From contig CATOSA010000031.1 in the NCBI GenBank assembly GCA_951812315.1, positions 1 to 60,861 on the forward strand: a DNA stretch of 60,861 nucleotides, read 5' to 3'. The position numbers and the translations under genes were made by a program. A model generated the notes under the pieces. It was not told the origin of the DNA. It did no database searches and saw only the letters and a list, made by a program, of their open reading frames with translations. Below are positions 59,463-60,861 of this stretch, one piece after another (positions within the stretch are counted from its first letter, which is position 1; each line of letters begins with the position of its first letter). This DNA is from an uncultured Burkholderiales bacterium. Lineage in GTDB: Bacteria > Pseudomonadota > Gammaproteobacteria > Burkholderiales > Eutrophovitaceae.

Positions 59463-60366
59463 ACGATTTTACGCACGAGCTCTGGAACTGGTACATCGCA
59501 GTTGCCACGATCGTGAGCATTATTGGTTGCGGCGTGTTCTTGCGCATGCTTACGACTCGCAAGCTCGCGCCGGGAGAGAAACCCGGCACGACCGCCCACG
59601 TCTGGGACGAGGATCTGGAGGAATACAACAACCCGCTTCCGGACTGGTGACGCTGGTTGTTCTATATAACGATCGTGTTTTCCATTGTCTATGTGATTTT
59701 TTACCCGGGCCTGGGAAGCTTTGATGGCACGCTGAAATGGAGTTCGACGGGCCAGTATGACAATGAAATGGCAGCGGCCGAATCTCGCTACGGACCGGTG
59801 TTTGCCGCCTTTGCCGCCATGAGTGTTCCCGATGTCGCAGCAGACCCTGCCGCCCGCCAGATCGGGGAAAGCCTGTTTCTGAACTATTGCTCGCCATGCC
59901 ATGCATCGGACGCTCGCGGAAGCCGGGGATTTCCAAATCTTGCCGACAACGCGTGGCAGTACGGCGGTGACCCCGAGACAATCAAGGCAAGCATTCGGGA
60001 TGGTCGCAGCGGTATCATGCCGCCAATGGCAGCCGCATTGCCGGGCGAGGGCGTCAAGGATGTTGCCCACTATGTCATGTCGCTGTCGGGAATGACGCAC
60101 GACAACTTGCGCAAGGCCAGGGGTGAGCCGTTGTATCAAACGAACTGTGCCGTCTGTCACGGCAGCGACGGCAGCGGTTAATCCGATGCTCGGTGCTCCG
60201 AATCTTACTGACGATGCATGGCCTTACGGCAGGGGCGAATCCACCATCATTGAAACCATCACAGCTGGACGCAACGGCGTCATGCCTCCATGGGGCCAAT
60301 TTCTGGGGTGAAGACAAGACGCACATGCTGACTGCCTATGTCTGGCAGCTTTCAAACCGTCAATGA
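59459..60366 (+). pseudogene. ccoP: cbb3 oxidase diheme subunit CcoP, nonsense codon and two indels
   Basis: Membrane-anchored diheme cytochrome c. The N-terminal helix has WNWYIAVATIVSIIGCGVFL and then HVWDEDLEEYNNPLPDW. TGA at 59648-59650 sits where the family has Trp (PDWWRWLFY), and the same frame continues RWLFYITIVFSIVYVIFYPGLG. The heme motifs are CSPCHASD and CAVCHGSD. One extra T at 60178-60179 shifts the frame before NPMLGAPNLTDDAW, and one extra base near 60300-60302 precedes GEDKTHMLTAYVWQLSNRQ. Repaired length is about 301 aa. Confidence 0.9.
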
Positions 60367-60462
60367 ATGACTGAAGCTCGCAAAAGATGGATGCTATTCG
60401 TACTCGGCACAACTGTTGAAGGACGTATCCAAGCCGAAAACAGAAACGGCAGGGCAGGCTGA

Positions 60463-60861
60463 CTGAACACGGTCCTGCTGATAATCTCGGCGTTTTCCCT
60501 GTTCCTGTTTACCGCCGTAGCCGGCCGGTTGTGGTGCGGATTCGCGTGCCCGCAAACGGTCTATACGGAAATGTTCATGTGGATCGAACGCAAGATCGAA
60601 GGCGATCGCATGAAGCGCATGAAGCTCGACAAGGCGCCCCTTTCAGGCCGTAAATTATCGATCAAGCTCGCCAAGCACAGTGCCTGGATCGCGCTCGCCT
60701 TGTGGACCGGTTTTACGTTTGTAGGCTATTTCACGCCCATTACAGAACTCGCACACAAAGTCCTCAATGTGTCGTTGGGGCCGTGGGAATCTTTCTGGGT
60801 GTTTTTCTACGGCTTCGCGACATACGGGAATGCAGGCTGGATGCGCGAGCAGGTTTGCAAG
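60463..60861 (+). pseudogene. ccoG: cbb3 accessory iron-sulfur protein CcoG, N-terminus missing, cut by window end
   Basis: CcoG reduces and assists copper delivery to cbb3 oxidase. Recognisable CcoG begins LLIISAFSLFLFTAVAGRLWCGFACPQTVYTEMFMWIERKIEGDR (in parts) and runs to the window end. About 80-100 N-terminal residues, including the first membrane segment, are absent. Only 96 bases separate the ccoP stop from the homology start. An ATG at 60367 is in the same frame but runs into TGA at 60460, and its product does not resemble CcoG. The 3' part lies beyond the window. Confidence 0.85.

Noticed and set aside
59641..59660. Recoding of TGA as Trp
   Set aside because: TGA is used as a normal stop throughout the window (for example sdhD, narL and ccoS-region genes), so a code change is not supported.
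1..60861. tRNA or rRNA genes
   Set aside because: I looked for T-loop-like and anticodon-stem patterns and conserved rRNA stretches by eye and saw none; a covariance search was not possible.

Overview
The window looks like a chromosomal segment of a propionate-using, nitrate-respiring betaproteobacterium. The main reason is the gene order mdh (divergent) / gntR / sdhCDAB / sdhE / gltA / odhA(sucA) / odhB(sucB) / lpd / zapE, which from general knowledge is a characteristic betaproteobacterial TCA-cycle cluster. narXL-narK1-narK2-narGHJI and a cbb3 oxidase cluster fit a facultatively denitrifying or microaerobic lifestyle. Species cannot be named from the sequence alone.

Layout. (1) 1-4926: high-affinity phosphate transporter pstSCAB behind a Pho-box-like direct repeat. 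(2) 5058-8015: an SDR protein lacking the canonical catalytic Tyr/Lys, a convergent exported isochorismatase-like hydrolase, a shared perfect-stem terminator, and a decayed IS3-family element. (3) 8042-13938, minus strand: mdh, a CitE-like lyase, prpB, prpC, prpD (methylcitrate cycle). (4) 14232-27054, plus strand: GntR regulator, succinate dehydrogenase, citrate synthase, 2-oxoglutarate dehydrogenase complex and zapE. (5) 27375-30640: an AcuI/YhdH-type acryloyl-CoA reductase and prpE, separated by a 333-bp nested inverted-repeat element. Acrylate to propionyl-CoA to methylcitrate-cycle flux can be read from regions 3-5. (6) 30935-34174: a small membrane protein, ccoI and ccoS (copper loading and maturation of cbb3 oxidase). 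(7) 34301-38123: M23 peptidase, double cupin, DsrE-like protein, then a GGDEF gene and an outer-membrane porin gene that are both truncated and joined tail to tail. (8) 38339-50999: narX, narL, narK1, narK2, narG, narH, narJ, narI. (9) 51106-56661: CopD-like protein, methyltransferase, a PQQ-propeller protein with an unusual N-terminal domain, a lipoprotein, VOC and RidA proteins. (10) 56685-60861: a second, shorter inverted-repeat element, an FNR-like site and ccoNOQP plus a partial ccoG.

A dominant property of the window is broken reading frames. About fourteen single-base indels, mostly in short homopolymers, interrupt genes that otherwise read perfectly across the break (pstS signal peptide, IS orfA, sucB twice, ccoI, porin, narX, narG twice, narI, ccoN, ccoO, ccoP twice). 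There are also three in-frame nonsense codons (two in the transposase, one in ccoP). sucB is a core gene, so I favour sequencing or assembly error for most of the indels, but real decay of the respiratory genes cannot be excluded. Disrupted genes are listed once over their reconstructed span and typed as pseudogene. That label describes the sequence as given and is not a claim about the living organism.

I found no rRNA, tRNA, CRISPR array, prophage or obviously new multi-gene defence system. The strongest non-routine signals are the two related inverted-repeat elements, the truncated-gene junction near 37785, the missing N-terminus of ccoG, the SDR with a replaced active site, and the N-terminal domain of the PQQ-propeller protein.
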